From Nitrospirota bacterium (lineage in GTDB: Bacteria > Nitrospirota > Nitrospiria > Nitrospirales > Nitrospiraceae): 14,293 nucleotides of DNA. Location: assembly GCA_016222925.1 (NCBI GenBank), contig JACRQB010000166.1, positions 1-14,293 of the forward strand, given 5' to 3'. Below, piece after piece: positions 12,743-14,293 of this stretch; position 1 is the first letter of the stretch; the number at the start of each line of letters is the position of its first letter. The notes under the pieces are model-generated. The model made no database searches. It was not told the DNA's origin and saw only the letters and a list, made by a program, of their open reading frames with translations. The translations under genes were made by a program, and so were the position numbers.

Positions 12743-13060
12743 ATGAAACAAGTCTTCGTGTCTCAGAACTTGATCGAGGTTGAGATGCGCAAAGAGCGGC
12801 TTGAGCAGGCCGGTATCCGGTGCATGATCAAGAATCAACGTTCTTCGAGCCTGGCCGGAGAGATTCCCTTTGTAGAGATTTTCCCGGAGCTGTGGGTACT
12901 CCAAGAGCAGGATTACGATCAGGCACGTCAGCTACTTGAAGAAGAAACTGATTTACTGCCATCAAACCAAGACTTCTGGACATGCTCAGGATGCGGTGAG
13001 CGGCATGAAGGTCAGTTTGGAGTCTGCTGGAAGTGTGGACAGGAAAAACCCTCGTCGTGA
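12743..13060 (+). CDS. DUF2007-like protein with C-terminal zinc ribbon
   Basis: The protein has 105 residues from ATG 12743. Residues 1 to about 72 (MKQVFVSQNLIEVEMRKERLEQAGIRCMIKN, then GEIPFVEIFPELWVLQEQDYDQARQLLEE) follow the DUF2007 pattern, a small ferredoxin-like fold proposed to act in signalling. The C-terminus has a two-pair cysteine ribbon, C-x2-C then C-x2-C (WTCSGCGERHEGQFGVCWKCGQ), expected to bind zinc. The frame is open up to 12617, but conserved sequence starts at 12743, so I take that start although no good ribosome site is visible. It ends 31 bases before the convergent adhesin-E-like gene. The protein is cytoplasmic with unknown role. Confidence 0.75.
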   Translation: MKQVFVSQNLIEVEMRKERLEQAGIRCMIKNQRSSSLAGEIPFVEIFPELWVLQEQDYDQARQLLEEETDLLPSNQDFWTCSGCGERHEGQFGVCWKCGQEKPSS

Positions 13061-13091
13061 CTTCCCCTACAACCTCGGCCCCCATGTTCGA

Positions 13092-13520
13092 TCACTTCTT
13101 CTTTCCGCACACATATTTCCAGACCGACTGGGCTAGAGTCCCTCGCGGAATTGGTGCCCAGGCTGACTCGCCTGACTTCTGATACACCACGTCACCAGCC
13201 CCCATGTTCCCAGCGAAATGTTCCACTGCCAGCAGCCGAAAGCGCTCGGTCGAACAGTCGTGCTCTTCCTGGGCGCGCGAAGACAAGTATGTCCTGAACC
13301 ATCGTGTCTGAGCGGTTCTCAAATCATCCAAGACCCACACGCTCACCCGCTCACCATTCCGGATGATGGTCTCGGAATCGACATAGATCTTTGCCTTGTT
13401 GTTTCCATCAACCAAAAACCATTCTGCAAAGACAGGAACCACGCCCAGCAATTGGAACGCAACCAGGAGGGAGAAAACCAGGGAAACAGCGCGGAAGAGA
13501 CAACCAGTGAAGAATAACAA
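13092..13520 (-). CDS. Surface-adhesin-E-like secreted protein, start disturbed by a tandem duplication
   Basis: The mature part (EWFLVDGNNKAKIYVDSETI, NGERVSVWVLDDL, EEHDCSTERFRLLAVEHFAGNMGAGDVVY, APIPRGTLAQSVWKYVCG) matches the adhesin-E pattern: a W near the start, a VD strand, VW-L-D, and two cysteines likely bonded (HDC and YVC). The signal peptide core is FRAVSLVFSLLVAFQLLGVVPVFA. No ATG or GTG lies in frame close by. TTG 13520 gives 142 residues and TTG 13574 gives 160. Both lie in or next to a perfect 71-bp tandem repeat, which is not a multiple of three. Removing one copy would join this frame to an upstream ATG at 13675. The gene may therefore start differently from its ancestor, or be poorly expressed. 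Confidence 0.65.
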   Translation of the reverse strand: MLFFTGCLFRAVSLVFSLLVAFQLLGVVPVFAEWFLVDGNNKAKIYVDSETIIRNGERVSVWVLDDLRTAQTRWFRTYLSSRAQEEHDCSTERFRLLAVEHFAGNMGAGDVVYQKSGESAWAPIPRGTLAQSVWKYVCGKKK

Positions 13521-13625
13521 TCCGTCACGAAAGAGGAGCTTGTCGAGAGTGGGGAAACAGCGCGGAAGAGACAACCAGTGAAGAATAACAATCCGTCACG
13601 AAAGAGGAGCTTGTCGAGAGTGGGG
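13481..13625. repeat. Perfect 71-bp tandem duplication (2 copies plus 3 bases)
   Basis: Positions 13481-13551 and 13552-13622 are identical base for base, both beginning GGGAAACAGCGCGGAAGAG and ending GTCGAGAGTG; three further bases (GGG) continue the period. It covers the 5' end and signal-peptide coding part of the adhesin-E-like gene. The lack of any difference implies a recent event or an assembly artefact. Confidence 0.95.
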
Positions 13626-13884
13626 CACCACGGCTTAGCTCGTCTGGTCCCTTTGCACATTCGGCCAAACCTCATAAACAACTGCTCCCCATCGTCGAGG
13701 CTTCGGCACACCCCCAAAGGCTTTGGCCGACGGGTCGAAGGGCATTCACAATTCCTTGTCGACATGAGAGCCGTGACGCCACGCATGGGCCGGTGAATGA
13801 CTGAAGCTCAAACGCTTATTGTTTGGAGCACGGCACTGGCACGCATGCCGCGCAGAACACTAGGACCATAGGTAGTCAATCGAT

Positions 13885-14133
13885 TTAGGGTTTCTGGCCG
13901 TTTTCATCCACCCTCTTTAAGCAATCGTTAAAGGCCCCTCGCCGTTGGACAAACGACCAGAAGAGTTTGTATCGATTGAGCATTTCCAACTGCTCCACGT
14001 ATTCGTTGCACTGCTTCGCCTTCCAAGCCTCGACATTCTCCGGGGGCGCAGTAATGACCCATGCCCCCCCTACCAGGACCACAATAGCCAGGGCCACGCT
14101 CCCGACGAGCACAAGTCCTTTCTTGACGTCCAT
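13885..14133 (-). CDS. Small single-pass membrane protein of unknown function
   Basis: The protein has 82 residues from ATG 14133, supported by GAAGG at 14138-14142; an in-frame ATG at 14163 has no such site. MDVKKGLVLVGSVALAIVVLVGGAWVITAPPENVEAWK gives a basic start and one transmembrane or uncleaved signal segment at about residues 5-28. A short domain outside the membrane follows, with two cysteines (KQCNEYVEQLEMLNRYKLF and FNDCLKRVDEN) that could form a disulfide. It is transcribed in the same direction as the tRNA-Leu gene, 75 bases downstream of it. I do not recognise the family. About 260 bases without a gene separate it from the adhesin-E-like gene. Confidence 0.65.
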   Translation of the reverse strand: MDVKKGLVLVGSVALAIVVLVGGAWVITAPPENVEAWKAKQCNEYVEQLEMLNRYKLFWSFVQRRGAFNDCLKRVDENGQKP

Positions 14134-14207
14134 AAATCCTTCTTTCGCTATATTGAAGGTCAAAGAACCCGCTGAGTCTTGTCTGCCTGAACCCTACCCG
14201 TTGATCA

Positions 14208-14293
14208 TGGTGCCGGAGACCGGGATCGAACCGGTACGGGCCTTTTGAGCCCGAGGGATTTTAAGTCCCTTGCGTCTGCCTATTCCGCCACTC
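14208..14293 (-). tRNA. tRNA-Leu(TAA), 5' end beyond window
   Basis: Read on the minus strand the sequence ends in CTCCGGCACCA with encoded CCA. It has a T arm (CCGG-TTCGATC-CCGG type), a long class II variable arm (CGGGCTCAAAAGGCCCG) and an anticodon arm AGGGA-CTTAAAA-TCCCT, giving anticodon TAA for leucine. The D region (GTGGCGGAATAGGCAGACGC) is typical of tRNA-Leu. The first four or so bases of the acceptor stem lie outside the window. Confidence 0.95.

Noticed and set aside
13481..13625. CRISPR-like or minisatellite array
   Set aside because: Only two directly abutting copies, no spacers, and a unit far longer than a CRISPR repeat.
13806..13830. Hairpin GCTCAAAC / GTTTGGAGC in the gap before the small membrane protein gene
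   Set aside because: It needs a bulge, has no T run on either strand and no position that suggests a role.
13967..14248. Plus-strand open frame ending in VPETGIEPV
   Set aside because: The ending is the well-known artefact of reading a tRNA gene from the opposite strand; the frame lies over the minus-strand membrane protein gene.

Overview
The window reads as ordinary bacterial chromosome (dense, moderately GC-rich, short intergenic gaps) that turns into a small patchy accessory zone in its last third. The combination of a DsrE-family protein beside TusA, a second DsrE protein, a fused formiminotransferase-cyclodeaminase, many small secreted proteins and weak Shine-Dalgarno sites would fit a Nitrospira-like organism. 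That is inference from gene content only; no marker gene here proves it.

Layout. 1-1294 (minus): a Rieske non-heme iron oxygenase, overlapping a downstream secreted-protein gene that runs off the window. 1409-2331 (plus): a promoter, a DsrE-family gene, tusA and a rho-independent terminator, a compact sulfur-relay-type operon. 2355-4802 (plus): fused glutamate formimidoyltransferase/formiminotetrahydrofolate cyclodeaminase, ribosomal protein bS21 and endonuclease III. 4831-5615 (minus): a secreted 120-aa protein and a second DsrE-family protein, translationally coupled. 5727-8931 (plus): a PGPGW-like membrane protein and DNA polymerase I.

From 8932 onward the character changes. Directly after polA lies a decayed second copy of a polA 3' end, then a secreted DUF4177-like protein. 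Next come three copies of a tRNA-Lys(CTT) anticodon-arm core at about 0.8 kb intervals (9562, 10330, 11170). The last carries the whole 3' half of the tRNA, so these look like attachment-site scars. The intervals hold a HEPN-like gene (minus) and a lipoprotein gene (plus). After the third scar come a broken XRE-type antitoxin (minus) and an intact, promoter-equipped ParE/RelE-type toxin-antitoxin pair (plus). No integrase or transposase is visible.

The right end holds a hypothetical minus-strand gene, a DUF2007-like zinc-ribbon protein, a surface-adhesin-E-like secreted protein whose 5' end contains a perfect 71-bp tandem duplication, a one-segment membrane protein, and a tRNA-Leu(TAA) cut by the window edge.

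No CRISPR array, rRNA, insertion sequence or complete mobile element was seen. The most unusual material is the tRNA-scar series with its single-gene intervals, the polA relic and the 71-bp duplication.
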